This document shows positions 1-8,676 of a stretch of 59,983 bases of DNA, in pieces (within the stretch, counting starts at the first letter, position 1; each line of letters opens with the position of its first letter). The notes beneath the pieces were generated by a model. The model was given only the letters and a program-made list of their open reading frames with translations, made no database searches and was not told the origin of the DNA. The stretch covers positions 1-59,983 of the forward strand of contig JANYCW010000048.1 in assembly GCA_025360085.1 (NCBI GenBank), written 5' to 3'. This DNA is from Actinomycetes bacterium (lineage in GTDB: Bacteria; Actinomycetota; Actinomycetes; Nanopelagicales; Nanopelagicaceae). A program made the position numbers and the translations under genes.

Positions 1-45
1 AGGAGGGATTTAGTTGGTTGCGGGAAATCTTCGATTCCAATGTAT

Positions 46-534
46 TTAGTCACCAATGACCATTGGCCTAGCACCAGTGATTCGAACTAATTCACTGAAA
101 GTTGTTGGATAGACCGAGTGTGGGTGGCCAGCCGCGGCCCACACAGTTTTATAAGCATTGAGAGCTTCGTCGATTAATGTGATCTCAGGTTGATTTACCC
201 ACCCAACAGGACTCACACCGCCGATTGAAAAACCTGAAGCGTTCTTTACAAAATCGGCGTCAGCTCGATGAAGTTTTTCTACACCAAGATTCTCTGCAAC
301 AAGCTGCGTATTGACGCGATGGCGGCCGCTAGTGATTACTAAAAGCGGATTATCGTTTGGCAGTTTAAATACGATTGATGATGCTACTTGCCCAACTTCG
401 ATGTTCAATGCGTTAGCAGCATCAAGGGCTGTTCGGGCAGAGTCTGAAAGAATCGTAACCTCGCCAGAACAACCAAACTCCTTCAGAAGCGCCCTGACCC
501 GAATAACTGAAGGGTTAGTAAAAACATCTTCCAC
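46..534 (-). CDS. YbaK/EbsC-type aminoacyl-tRNA deacylase
   Basis: A 162-residue single-domain protein of the YbaK/aminoacyl-tRNA-deacylase family. Members hydrolyse mischarged tRNAs in trans, typically Cys-tRNA(Pro) or Ala-tRNA(Pro), in the cytosol. The family pattern is visible: a central strand ending in SSIVFK, the segment LVITSGRHRVN, and the glycine-rich stretch SGFSIGGVSPVG near residues 100-111. The start is GTG at 532-534; no ATG fits the family N-terminus. It lies three bases downstream of the alcohol dehydrogenase stop on the same strand, so the two are probably co-transcribed, although their functions are unrelated. No strong ribosome binding site is visible, so translational coupling is likely. 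The family is clear; the exact tRNA substrate cannot be read from sequence. Confidence 0.85.
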   Translation of the reverse strand: MEDVFTNPSVIRVRALLKEFGCSGEVTILSDSARTALDAANALNIEVGQVASSIVFKLPNDNPLLVITSGRHRVNTQLVAENLGVEKLHRADADFVKNASGFSIGGVSPVGWVNQPEITLIDEALNAYKTVWAAAGHPHSVYPTTFSELVRITGARPMVIGD

Positions 535-537
535 TAT

Positions 538-1716
538 TTAAGCAACTCGGCTTTCTAGTTTAAGCGCTGACATGAAAGCATCGACAACTTCCGCTTTGCT
601 CCAAGGCTTTGGTGCTTGCGTAATAAAGTAGTCTTTCAATGCAATCTCTGCTAACTCGTCGATGTCACCTTCGGTAATCCCGAGTGATGAGAGCACTGGA
701 AATTCAAGTTCGGCTAAAATCTTTCGAACTGCATTAATGCATCGAGAACCATCATGTGTTCCATTTTGAGGTACTCCCATTGCATCGGCAACGCGCTCCA
801 TTTTTTGCGGAACAATTGTTGCCTCGCGGGTAAGGGTTTCAACTAAAACTAAACCGATAGTTAAGCCGTGTGGGACGTGCTTGAGTCCTCCAATTGCTTG
901 GCCCAAAGAGTGCTCGGCGGTACAGTCTGAAATATTCATCGTTAATCCAGCCATCATGCTTCCAGCCGACATCCCTGCGCGAGCATTTTTATCGTTTCCA
1001 TCTTTAAATGCGGCAACGAGTGCCGGGGTCATCATGCGAACAGCTTCATAACCGATCGCATCCCCAATAGGAGTGCTGCACTTGGCAATGATTCCTGCGA
1101 TTGCTTGTGCCAGTGCATCGATCCCAGTATTAGCCGTCATTGATGGTGGCATCGAGTACGTGAGTACTGGATCTACAAGTGCAACTTGTGCGCGTAAGTT
1201 TGCATTAGCAATTCCTGCCTTGCGGCCGGCATCAGGGTCAGAGATTACTGAGCCACCAGATACTTCAGAGCCCGTACCTGCCGAAGTCGGAAGTGCAATA
1301 AGTGGCAGCGTCGCCGTTGGATACACAGGTGGTTTGGATTGGAATTCTTCGAAAGTGCAGTTAAGTTGCGCGCATAAACGCGCAGCTTTTGCGGTGTCAA
1401 TAATAGATCCTCCACCGAGTGCCACAACAACGTCAGAGCCTGCGTTCTTAAGAGCCGCGATTGAATCATTAACCATGTGAATTGTTGGTTCACCTGCGGG
1501 CTTTTCAAAGACTGTTACTGACATGCCAGAAGCGTTTTTCATTTGCTCGATGAGCTTTTTTGCCGCTGGATTAAATTTTTCAATATCTTTATCGACCATC
1601 AAGAAGACTTTGCTCGCACCTAGCTCAGCAATAACAGCCGGAAGTGTTTCGGCAATTCCTTCTCCAAAGCGAACTTTGACAGGCAGGTGATTATTGAAAG
1701 CGGTGATGTTTTCCAC
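538..1716 (-). CDS. Iron-containing alcohol dehydrogenase
   Basis: Group III (Fe-dependent) alcohol dehydrogenase of about 392 residues, the normal length. It is expected to interconvert an alcohol and an aldehyde or ketone with NAD(P)H in the cytosol. The N-terminal nucleotide-binding half carries the hallmark GGGSIIDTAK. The metal-binding half has the EHSLGQAIGG and KHVPHG histidines. I place the start at GTG 1714-1716 because AAGGAG sits five bases upstream of it; a TTG nine codons further up has no such site. The C-terminus overlaps nothing and ybaK follows within four bases. The substrate is unknown: related proteins include butanol, 1,3-propanediol and maleylacetate reductases, and no pathway genes lie nearby. 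Confidence 0.88.
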   Translation of the reverse strand: MENITAFNNHLPVKVRFGEGIAETLPAVIAELGASKVFLMVDKDIEKFNPAAKKLIEQMKNASGMSVTVFEKPAGEPTIHMVNDSIAALKNAGSDVVVALGGGSIIDTAKAARLCAQLNCTFEEFQSKPPVYPTATLPLIALPTSAGTGSEVSGGSVISDPDAGRKAGIANANLRAQVALVDPVLTYSMPPSMTANTGIDALAQAIAGIIAKCSTPIGDAIGYEAVRMMTPALVAAFKDGNDKNARAGMSAGSMMAGLTMNISDCTAEHSLGQAIGGLKHVPHGLTIGLVLVETLTREATIVPQKMERVADAMGVPQNGTHDGSRCINAVRKILAELEFPVLSSLGITEGDIDELAEIALKDYFITQAPKPWSKAEVVDAFMSALKLESRVA

Positions 1717-1754
1717 GAGAGCTCCTTGGTGAGTGGTTTTCAATGATGACAGGG

Positions 1755-1783
1755 ATTCTATCTTGCAAAAGGCTTATTGGAAA
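1755..1783 (-). promoter_or_regulatory. Candidate promoter of the alcohol dehydrogenase operon
   Basis: On the minus strand TAGAAT (1760-1755) lies 17 bases downstream of TTTCCA (1783-1778), about 40 bases before the chosen GTG start. The -10 is close to consensus; the -35 is weak. It sits between the SulP remnant and the dehydrogenase. Confidence 0.4.
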
Positions 1784-1796
1784 AGTGTTGAAATGT

Positions 1797-2619
1797 TTAA
1801 GCCTTTGAAGTGCGTTTTTTGATCTTTTCAAGGAATACATGAAGCGTGATTCCGATAGCGATTCCCCAAATCAAGTCAATTACCACACTAGATATCGCGG
1901 TAAAAATGATGGTAATAGCTTCAGATTTCGTAGTTCGCAGTGATTCTATTATGGAAGTTGGATTAAATATTCGGTAACTCGTGCCAAGCAAAAGTCCTGC
2001 AACCACGGCCATCGGAATTTGACTAACGCGCGCTGAGAGTAGTGATTCGATGGCGACAAGGAGGGCAATCTCAACGGCTGGCCAAAGAAGTGAGACAACA
2101 TTGGAGAAGTTAACTGATTGCATAGTACCTATCGTGCGAGGAATTGCGCCGATTTTTGCGATATCAATTGAAAAAGCACTGACAATTATGGTTACAAGAC
2201 TCAAAGCTACAAAACTTGCAGGGATGTAAAATTTAAACCTATTCTCATTGCATCAGACAAAGTGTTCCAAGCGACAATAAAACTTTTATCGCCATCAATA
2301 TGACAAGAACACCCGACATTATTCCCAATGCGGGAATCGCTGCAATTCCAAATTTTGCCACTACGGGAATCAAAATCACCGTCATTGCGCCCGTTGGTCC
2401 GCTGACTTGGTATTTAGATCCACCAAAAAGAGCTGCTAGAAATCCTGCGATGATTGCCGTTGTTAAACCTGCGGCTGCCGAGATTCCCGAGGTAATACCG
2501 AAACCAATGGCCAATGGCAGGGCCACAATAGCGACCGTTAATCCTGAAATCAGATCTGCGGCCAAATCTTTCGGGACCCTTGAAAACTCCGCTTTATGTG
2601 GCCAAAAGGAAAAGAACAT
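1797..2619 (-). pseudogene. Decayed SulP-family anion transporter
   Basis: Two adjacent minus-strand reading frames together make a broken SulP (sulfate/bicarbonate-type) permease. The first, 2619-2245, holds the N-terminus (residues 1-124) with the family segment SGPTGAMT, and stops soon after the third or fourth membrane segment. The second is in another frame, open from 2252 to 1797, and resumes at FYIPASFVAL, which belongs well over 100 residues further on in an intact transporter. Inside it, LLSARV runs straight into SQIPMAVVAG, so the roughly 60-70 residues normally between these motifs, including the NxExxGxG-like region, are missing. No cytoplasmic STAS domain follows. A frameshift plus at least two deletions is the simplest explanation, with no complete transport core remaining. 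It faces the MFS gene divergently. Confidence 0.8.
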
Positions 2620-2638
2620 GTAGATATGTAAACAGACT

Positions 2639-2644
2639 TATAAT
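2639..2644 (+). promoter_or_regulatory. Perfect -10 hexamer before the MFS gene
   Basis: TATAAT, an exact -10 consensus, would start transcription near 2651. That lies after the upstream TTG (2648) but before the ATG at 2672, which favours the ATG. No convincing -35 is visible. Confidence 0.5.
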
Positions 2645-2671
2645 CACTTGTCAGTTATCGTTGCCACTCTT

Positions 2672-3868
2672 ATGGGAAATGATTTACTTGCCACTGCCAA
2701 GCGGGCTCAAATTGGCCTTCTTGCGATGTTTTTCTTAATGGGTGTTGTATCAATGGCATGGGTTGCGCGTATTCCTGAGATTCGCGATGTGAATGGTCTA
2801 AATAACGGCCAACTTGGATTGATTTTAATATCTAGCACTGTTGGTGCCCTCATTGGTGCCCAACTCTCAGGTCGTTTAATTCACACTTACGGGACCAAAG
2901 CGGTAATTAGAGTTGCGGTAGTCATTATGCCGATTGGTTTGATTCTCATGGGGTTTGCCACTTCTCCTATAATGTTAATTGCCGGTCTCTTTGTCATGGG
3001 TCTGGGTTATTCGAGCATGGATATCTCTTCAAATACTCAAGCGGTAGTCATCGAAAAACTTTTAGGCAAACGAGTTATGTCTTCATTTCATGCGCTGTGG
3101 AGTTCGGGAGCATTTGTAACAACGGTCTTTGGCGGTGCAATAGCTAAACACGTTTCACCCCGAGATAATTTAGTTGGTGTCGGAATTGTATGTTTTTTCT
3201 TTTTTATTCCTTCAGTTCGATCGTTGTTGCCTGCCCATTTAGATGATCACAGCGGAGGCGAGGAAGAGACTCAAGTTAAGATTCCATTTTTTAGTAAAAG
3301 TGTTCTGCCTTTATGGGCAATGGGTATCGGATTATTAGGTGGTTTAATTGCAGAAGGCGCAGCAAGTGATTGGGGTGCAATTTTATTGCGTGATGACATG
3401 GGCTTTGGAGTTGGTGTTAACGCATCTGCATTTGCAACTTTCTCACTTGCAATGATCACATCACGCTTTCTTGGAGATAGGGTTCTTGATTATTTCGGTC
3501 CTAGAAAAACAGTATTGCTTGGGGGTTATGTGGGTGGTGCCGGCTTTGGTTTAGGCATTGCAATAGGGGTTCCTTTATCTAGTTCACACCCCTTGGTAGC
3601 TCTTATTGTTATTAATGCAGGATTTGCATGTGCAGGAGTTGGAATCGGCCCGATGTTTCCGGCCTACATTGTGGCCGCCTCGCAAGTTTCGGGCATTGCA
3701 TCATCGGTTGCTATCGCCCGCGTTGGTGTTATCGGTCTAGCGGGCTACTTCATTGGCCCATCAGTTACAGGAGCAATAGCTCAAGTTACCTCGCTGCCGC
3801 TTGCCATGGGCTTTCCCATTGTGATGTTACTTCTTGCCGGCTATCAATCTCATATTTTTAGGAGGTAA
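2672..3868 (+). CDS. MFS transporter
   Basis: A 398-residue major facilitator superfamily permease with about 12 hydrophobic segments, in the fucose permease-like branch by overall pattern. The N-terminal half shows VARIPEIRD after the first membrane segment and GRLIHTYGTK, the loop 2-3 signature region. The second half repeats the fold, with the cytoplasmic loop GDRVLDYFGPRKT. A hydrophilic central loop lies near residues 195-210. I chose ATG 2672 over an in-frame TTG at 2648 because the -10 hexamer implies that transcription begins after the TTG. No Shine-Dalgarno is obvious. The substrate cannot be inferred: the neighbours are an SOS cassette and a dead transporter. Confidence 0.85.
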   Translation: MGNDLLATAKRAQIGLLAMFFLMGVVSMAWVARIPEIRDVNGLNNGQLGLILISSTVGALIGAQLSGRLIHTYGTKAVIRVAVVIMPIGLILMGFATSPIMLIAGLFVMGLGYSSMDISSNTQAVVIEKLLGKRVMSSFHALWSSGAFVTTVFGGAIAKHVSPRDNLVGVGIVCFFFFIPSVRSLLPAHLDDHSGGEEETQVKIPFFSKSVLPLWAMGIGLLGGLIAEGAASDWGAILLRDDMGFGVGVNASAFATFSLAMITSRFLGDRVLDYFGPRKTVLLGGYVGGAGFGLGIAIGVPLSSSHPLVALIVINAGFACAGVGIGPMFPAYIVAASQVSGIASSVAIARVGVIGLAGYFIGPSVTGAIAQVTSLPLAMGFPIVMLLLAGYQSHIFRR

Positions 3869-3890
3869 TTACTCCGACACGCCAGGCCGC

Positions 3891-3920
3891 TTGCCATCTG
3901 TCAGCCCAAGGGGCTATTTT
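3891..3920 (+). promoter_or_regulatory. Candidate promoter of the SOS mutagenesis operon
   Basis: TTGCCA (3891-3896), an 18-base spacer and TATTTT (3915-3920) make a plausible sigma-70-type promoter. The predicted start near 3927 falls inside the LexA palindrome, so repressor binding would block initiation directly. Confidence 0.5.
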
Positions 3921-3921
3921 T
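3903..3921 (+). terminator. Possible short terminator after the MFS gene
   Basis: AGCCC (3903-3907) pairs with GGGCT (3911-3915) across a three-base loop, followed by ATTTTT. The stem is only five pairs, so strength is doubtful. Its T run overlaps the -10 and LexA box of the next operon. Confidence 0.35.
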
Positions 3922-3939
3922 CGAACACCTGTTCGAAAA
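3918..3939 (+). promoter_or_regulatory. LexA (SOS) box
   Basis: The core CGAACacctGTTCG (3922-3935) exactly fits the CGAAC-N4-GTTCG operator bound by LexA in Actinobacteria and Firmicutes. The palindrome extends to nine perfect pairs per arm (3918-3926 with 3931-3939). It lies about 30 bases before the first gene of the DUF6504-dnaE2-dinB operon, as expected for DNA-damage induction. Confidence 0.9.
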
Positions 3940-3968
3940 TCCACAGCCCCAAGGAGCACCCCTTACCC

Positions 3969-4244
3969 ATGCCAGAGATTAAACCCGCCCACGATGTCAC
4001 CATCGATGGCGCAATGACCCCTATTGAATTTACTTTTAAAGGCAGACGTTTTCGTATTCATGCCGTTTTATCTAGGTGGTGTGAGGCAGGGGGTTGGTGG
4101 AATCGTATTAGCGATGGAAAGTATCGCCCCGATGATGCCGCCCGTGCAGTGTGGCGCGTTGAGGCCGCCCCGATTGGAGCGGTAACAACTTTTGAACTCG
4201 AACGTGATGAACTCAGCGGGCAATGGATTATTAGATCGATATGA
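3969..4244 (+). CDS. DUF6504-type small protein, SOS cassette
   Basis: A 91-residue soluble protein resembling the DUF6504 family, whose members occur beside Y-family polymerase and dnaE2 genes in actinobacteria. Seen here: an N-terminal segment PIEFTFKGRRFRI, then RWCEAGGWW, then VWRVEAAP and a final ELSGQWIIRSI, a small beta-rich domain full of aromatic residues. The start is ATG 3969, with AAGGAG at 3951-3956 about 12 bases upstream. An in-frame start at 3834 is rejected because it would read through the LexA operator. The stop overlaps the dnaE2 start by four bases. It is the first gene after the SOS box, so it should be co-induced with the two polymerases. The biochemical role is unknown; the family name is from memory of the pattern. 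Confidence 0.75.
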   Translation: MPEIKPAHDVTIDGAMTPIEFTFKGRRFRIHAVLSRWCEAGGWWNRISDGKYRPDDAARAVWRVEAAPIGAVTTFELERDELSGQWIIRSI

Positions 4245-7200
4245 GCTTTATTCATCTCAATGTTGCAAGTGCCTACTCACTTAAATATGGCACGACACAG
4301 CCCCATGATTTGGTTGCGCGCGCAGCGCAGTTTGAAATGCCAGCTCTGGCGCTCACCGATCGAGATGGTTTAGCTGGCGCGGTTCGCTTTGCCCAAAGCT
4401 GTGTTGAGTATGGCATTGCACCAATTATCGGAGTCAATCTAGGTATTGATATGGGCAAGATAAAGGGTCGCATCACGTTACTGGCCCATAGCGATGGTGG
4501 GTGGCGCGCGTTGTGTAGATTGTTAACTTCACTCACAATGGTTTCCGATAACCGTAACCCAATTCTGAATCTAGAGTTCTTACAGCGCTTTAGCCATTAC
4601 AGTTCAAATCTCTACGCTCTCCATGGCCCCGAATCACCCGTTGGCGCATTGCTCACCGATAACCGTATCGATGCCGCCTTTGCTGCATTCAATACAACGC
4701 GCGATTTATTTGCTAGCAATGCAATCGAATGTGTTTCCCATCTAGTTGCTGGTAAAGGCCCTCGGTCTACATCACACGCTGCGAGGTCGCTGATTTTTGC
4801 CCGTGACCATGACATTGATGCAGTTTTTACAAACGCTGTTCGCATGCGCGATCGCAGCGATGGGCCGGTGGGCGATGTCTTAGATTGCGCACGTCAGTTA
4901 GTTCCATTGCATCCTCGCCATGTCGAGCGTCGCAACGCTGAAGGTTTTTTAAAATCCGCTGATGAGATGAGTTTATTAGCTGGTGAAATTGCGCGCGCAG
5001 CCGGAGAGCGCACACCGCGCCAACTTCTTGCAACAACCAGAGCGTGGGCCGAACGCTCTTTATTATCATCTGCACGCGATATTGGACTTGGGGGCGCGTA
5101 TCTACCCGAACCTCATGTTGTTGGTGCGCAGTCGGCGCATGAGATGCGAATGCTTTTGCGTGCTCGTAGCGAGGCCGGTATTAACCGGCGCTATAGCGAT
5201 AGTGGTGCGATTAAGCGTGCGCGTGCGCGCCTTGATGACGAACTATCAACGGTTGCAACGCTCGGTTTTGAATCCTATTTTCTAACTGTCGCCGATATCT
5301 GCGACATGGCACGCAACGCCGGTATACGCGTGGCCGCACGTGGCAGTGGTGCGGGCTCACTGATCTGTCACTTACTTGCAATCTCTGGAGTCGAACCGAT
5401 GGCTCACGGACTATTAATGGAGCGTTTTTGTTCACCGCTTCGCCGAGCCTTACCTGATATCGATATCGACGTTGAATCACACCGTCGCCTTGAAATCTAT
5501 GACATGATTTTTAAACGCTACGGCGATACCGGTTGGGATACCCCTAACAATCAGTCGCGTTGTGCAACTGTTGCAATGGTCGATACATATCGCGCCAGAC
5601 ATGCCATACGCGATGCCGGTGCGGCCCTTGGTCTGCCTGCGATGGAGATTGACCTATTAGCTAAATCAATGCCCCATGTTCGTGCGCGCAATATATCCAG
5701 TGCTCTAAAAAACCTACCCGAACTCAAATCTCTCAATATATCTGCCCCTTTAACGGCGATGACAATCGCCCTTGCCGAGCGTTTAGATGGCCTGCCTCGT
5801 CATTTAGCGATGCATCCATGCGCCATAGTTTTATCTGATGGTGGTTTATTAGATCGCACACCGTTGATGGCCAGTGCTAGTGGGTATCCCATGGTGGTCT
5901 TTGATAAAGATGATGTCGAGGCGATTGGTCTTTTAAAGCTCGATGTCTTAGGTGTGCGTATGCAGTCGGCGATTTCATATGCGCTTACTGAAATCGAACG
6001 TGTGCACGATACAAAGATTGATATCGATGCCGTACCTCTAGATGATGATCAGACCTATCAACTCATTCAATCAACGCGCACTCTCGGAATCTTCCAAATC
6101 GAAAGCCCGGGCCAGCGCGAACTTGTTGGCAAACTCCAACCTAAAACATTTACCGATTTAATTATCGATATCTCACTCTTTCGTCCAGGACCCGTTAAGG
6201 GCGACATGATTTCGCCCTTTTTAAAGGCGCGTCACGGGTGGAGCAGACCGAAGGTTATTCACCCCGACCTCTACGAAATTTTGCGCGATACGCAAGGCGT
6301 TGTTGTCTTTCACGAACAAGTAATCCATATCATCGCTGCGATGACAGGCGCTTCTCTGGCAAGTGCCGATGAAAAGCGCCGTGCATTAGGGGATAAGGCG
6401 GGTGCACAAGAGGTCTGTGACTGGTTTTTTCCTACCGCACTATCGCGTGGATACGAGTTGCCCATCGTTAATGAAATTTGGGAACTTTTGCGCGCTTTTG
6501 CCTCCTTTGGTTTTTGCAAGGCGCATGCCGCCGCTTTTGCAATGCCGACATATCAATCGGCTTGGTTAAAGACGCATTACCCTGCAGCTTTTTTGGCGGG
6601 GGTTCTTACGCACGAGCCAGGCATGTACCCCAAACGTTTAATCGTCGATGAGGCACGACAGATGTCAATCACTATTGCCCCGCTAGATATTAATGAATCG
6701 GATTCGCTCTATCGTGTTGAGGAAGCGGGCACTGCGATTCGCATTGCGCTATCGACTATTTCACAGATTAGTGATGGAGAGATCGCATCAATCATTGCTG
6801 GTCGCCCATATACCGATTTAGCAGACTTTGTGCATCGCTCCGGTAGTAGTGCGCCGGTTACAGAAAGTGCAATCCTTACCGGCGCCTTTGATCGTTTGCA
6901 TAGTGATGTCAATCGTCGAGATCTCTTACTGCATCTATCTGACTTGCAACGCTCGCCGAATAAAACTATCTCTGGTGCGCAGATGAATTTAGCTTTTGCT
7001 CCCCCTGCCCTGATTACTAGCGGGCTTCCCGATATGAGCCCTGCCGAAAGTGTGCGCCACGAAGTCGAACGTTTAGGCATCGACATGTCTCACCATGTAA
7101 TCGAGTTCTATGGTGGATTTCTTAATGCCATCGGCGCAGTGCGTTCATCGCAGTTACTAGAGGCACGCTCGCGCTCTAGCGTTCTTGTCGCAGGTATTAA

Positions 7201-7468
7201 AGTTGCGATGCAGACTCCACCAGTGCGTTCAGGTAAACGCGTCATTTTCTTAACTCTCGATGATGGCTATGGCTGCAGCGATTCGACATTTTTTAGCGAT
7301 GCGCAAAGCCACTACGCCAGCACCCTGTATTCATCATCCCTGCTACTGGTTCGAGGCATTACCCGTCGTACGGGTGCGCGTGGGATTTCAATTAATGCCA
7401 CGGGAGCCTGGGATTTACGTGTGGCATATGAAAATTGGCGGGCGAAAGAAAGTACGCTGGCAATATGA
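4241..7468 (+). CDS. dnaE2: Error-prone DNA polymerase III alpha, DnaE2/ImuC type
   Basis: A 1075-residue C-family polymerase, the normal DnaE2 length and about 90 residues shorter than the replicative DnaE1 at 31480. The N-terminal PHP domain begins HLNVASAYS and has TDRDG, so metal-binding histidines found in active PHP sites (HxH and TDH) are replaced; proofreading there is unlikely. The palm carries PDIDID near residues 405-410 and the third carboxylate in KLDVLG, so polymerisation should work. A helix-hairpin-helix region and a C-terminal OB-like domain (VLVAGIKVA, then VIFLTLDDG) complete the fold. In mycobacteria DnaE2 performs mutagenic translesion synthesis with an ImuB partner. Here it overlaps DUF6504 and dinB by four bases each and follows the LexA box, so it is probably induced by DNA damage. 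Confidence 0.9.
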   Translation: MSFIHLNVASAYSLKYGTTQPHDLVARAAQFEMPALALTDRDGLAGAVRFAQSCVEYGIAPIIGVNLGIDMGKIKGRITLLAHSDGGWRALCRLLTSLTMVSDNRNPILNLEFLQRFSHYSSNLYALHGPESPVGALLTDNRIDAAFAAFNTTRDLFASNAIECVSHLVAGKGPRSTSHAARSLIFARDHDIDAVFTNAVRMRDRSDGPVGDVLDCARQLVPLHPRHVERRNAEGFLKSADEMSLLAGEIARAAGERTPRQLLATTRAWAERSLLSSARDIGLGGAYLPEPHVVGAQSAHEMRMLLRARSEAGINRRYSDSGAIKRARARLDDELSTVATLGFESYFLTVADICDMARNAGIRVAARGSGAGSLICHLLAISGVEPMAHGLLMERFCSPLRRALPDIDIDVESHRRLEIYDMIFKRYGDTGWDTPNNQSRCATVAMVDTYRARHAIRDAGAALGLPAMEIDLLAKSMPHVRARNISSALKNLPELKSLNISAPLTAMTIALAERLDGLPRHLAMHPCAIVLSDGGLLDRTPLMASASGYPMVVFDKDDVEAIGLLKLDVLGVRMQSAISYALTEIERVHDTKIDIDAVPLDDDQTYQLIQSTRTLGIFQIESPGQRELVGKLQPKTFTDLIIDISLFRPGPVKGDMISPFLKARHGWSRPKVIHPDLYEILRDTQGVVVFHEQVIHIIAAMTGASLASADEKRRALGDKAGAQEVCDWFFPTALSRGYELPIVNEIWELLRAFASFGFCKAHAAAFAMPTYQSAWLKTHYPAAFLAGVLTHEPGMYPKRLIVDEARQMSITIAPLDINESDSLYRVEEAGTAIRIALSTISQISDGEIASIIAGRPYTDLADFVHRSGSSAPVTESAILTGAFDRLHSDVNRRDLLLHLSDLQRSPNKTISGAQMNLAFAPPALITSGLPDMSPAESVRHEVERLGIDMSHHVIEFYGGFLNAIGAVRSSQLLEARSRSSVLVAGIKVAMQTPPVRSGKRVIFLTLDDGYGCSDSTFFSDAQSHYASTLYSSSLLLVRGITRRTGARGISINATGAWDLRVAYENWRAKESTLAI

Positions 7469-8637
7469 GTTCGGCCTCGATACTTCACGTTGATATGGAT
7501 GCATTCTTTGCATCCGTTGCCGAGCACGATAACCCAGAGTTAAAGGGCAAGGCCGTTGTCATTGGAATGGGCGCTCGCGGGGTCGTTTCGGCGGCCAACT
7601 ATGAGGCGCGCAAATTTGGAATCCATTCTGCAATGCCAGTAAGTCGGGCTAGGCGATTAGCGCCACACGCGATTTTTCTACCTGTCGATATGCCACGCTA
7701 TCAAGAGGTCTCATCGCACGTCATGGAGATCTTTGAAAGTTTTACGCCATGGATTGAACCCATCTCATTAGATGAAGCATTTTTAGATGTTAGCGGTGTG
7801 CAGCGATTGATAGGTTCACCGAGAGAAATAGCGATAAAGATTCGCGCAAAGGTCGAGGCACAAGAGGGCATCACGTGTTCAGTCGGTATTGCACCATCAA
7901 AGTTCATTGCAAAACTAGCATCAGAAGCGTGCAAACCCAATGGGATGCTAGAAATTACGGCCGATCGCATACTTACCTTCTTGCACCCTCTGCCGATTCA
8001 AGCGATGTGGGGAGTAGGACCAAAGACGGCGCAAACTCTAGAGCGCTTAGGCCTTCGTACTATTGAAGACATTGCTCATTTGCCACCTGCAACATTGATC
8101 CGCGCATTAGGGCAGGCAAATGGCGCATCCTTATATGAGCTGGCATGGGGCCGTGATTATCGAGACGTAACACCACACGATGCGGAAAAAAGTATTAGCG
8201 CTGCCGAAACTTTTGCCCAAGATTTAGATAATCCGAGCGAGATTTTGACTGAATTTTTACGCTTAACCGAGCGAGTATCGGCAAGGCTTCGCGATAAGGA
8301 TTTATTCTCTAAGACCATTTCAATCAAGGTGCGCTTTGCCGATTTTTCTACTCTCAATAGATCTAAAACTTTGGCTCTTCCCATAGATGGAACCCATGAA
8401 ATCTATGAAGTTGTAAAAAAGCTTTACCTGGCTTTGCATGTAGATCGTGCCCGCATGCGATTAGTAGGGGTTTCTTTAGAGAATTTAAGTACGGGGGCTC
8501 CCGAACAGATGATCTTGGGGGAGCGAGAGAGTGGTTGGCGTCAGGCCGATGGCGCAATAGATCGTGCCAGAGCGCGTTTTGGTGCAGGAAGCGTGCGCCC
8601 TGCCCGATTAATTAAACCTGGCAAAGAGGATGGATGA
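7465..8637 (+). CDS. dinB: DNA polymerase IV (Y family)
   Basis: A 390-residue Y-family translesion polymerase. Catalytic motifs are intact: HVDMDAFFASV at the N-terminus supplies the first aspartate, and SLDEAFLDV supplies the Asp-Glu pair. The palm-fingers segment is followed by the helix-hairpin-helix region (WGVGPKTAQTLERLG) and a little-finger domain. The start is ATG 7465, which overlaps the dnaE2 stop as ATGA; an upstream TTG would give an unconserved extension. Intact catalytic residues separate it from ImuB, the inactive Y-family scaffold usually paired with DnaE2. No beta-clamp motif is obvious at the C-terminus, which ends in a basic tail. As third gene of the LexA-controlled operon it may act alone or take the ImuB role. 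Confidence 0.92.
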   Translation: MSSASILHVDMDAFFASVAEHDNPELKGKAVVIGMGARGVVSAANYEARKFGIHSAMPVSRARRLAPHAIFLPVDMPRYQEVSSHVMEIFESFTPWIEPISLDEAFLDVSGVQRLIGSPREIAIKIRAKVEAQEGITCSVGIAPSKFIAKLASEACKPNGMLEITADRILTFLHPLPIQAMWGVGPKTAQTLERLGLRTIEDIAHLPPATLIRALGQANGASLYELAWGRDYRDVTPHDAEKSISAAETFAQDLDNPSEILTEFLRLTERVSARLRDKDLFSKTISIKVRFADFSTLNRSKTLALPIDGTHEIYEVVKKLYLALHVDRARMRLVGVSLENLSTGAPEQMILGERESGWRQADGAIDRARARFGAGSVRPARLIKPGKEDG

Positions 8638-8676
8638 GAGGATCAGATATAAGTAGCGATTGCGTCAAAAACCTTC

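Noticed and set aside
1073-1508. Plus- and minus-strand reading frames inside the alcohol dehydrogenase gene
   Set aside because: They are shadows of a gene with intact family motifs, as are the other frames lying inside recognised genes throughout the window.
1797-2619. Two separate small membrane protein genes
   Set aside because: The fragments match consecutive but non-contiguous parts of one SulP transporter and have no convincing second start or ribosome binding site.
3834-3968. N-terminal extension of the DUF6504-type gene back to 3834
   Set aside because: It would translate the end of the MFS gene, the promoter and the LexA box; homology begins only after ATG 3969, which has its own AAGGAG.
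7465-8637. Calling the Y-family gene imuB
   Set aside because: ImuB proteins lack catalytic carboxylates; this protein has HVDMD and SLDEAF intact, as in polymerase IV.
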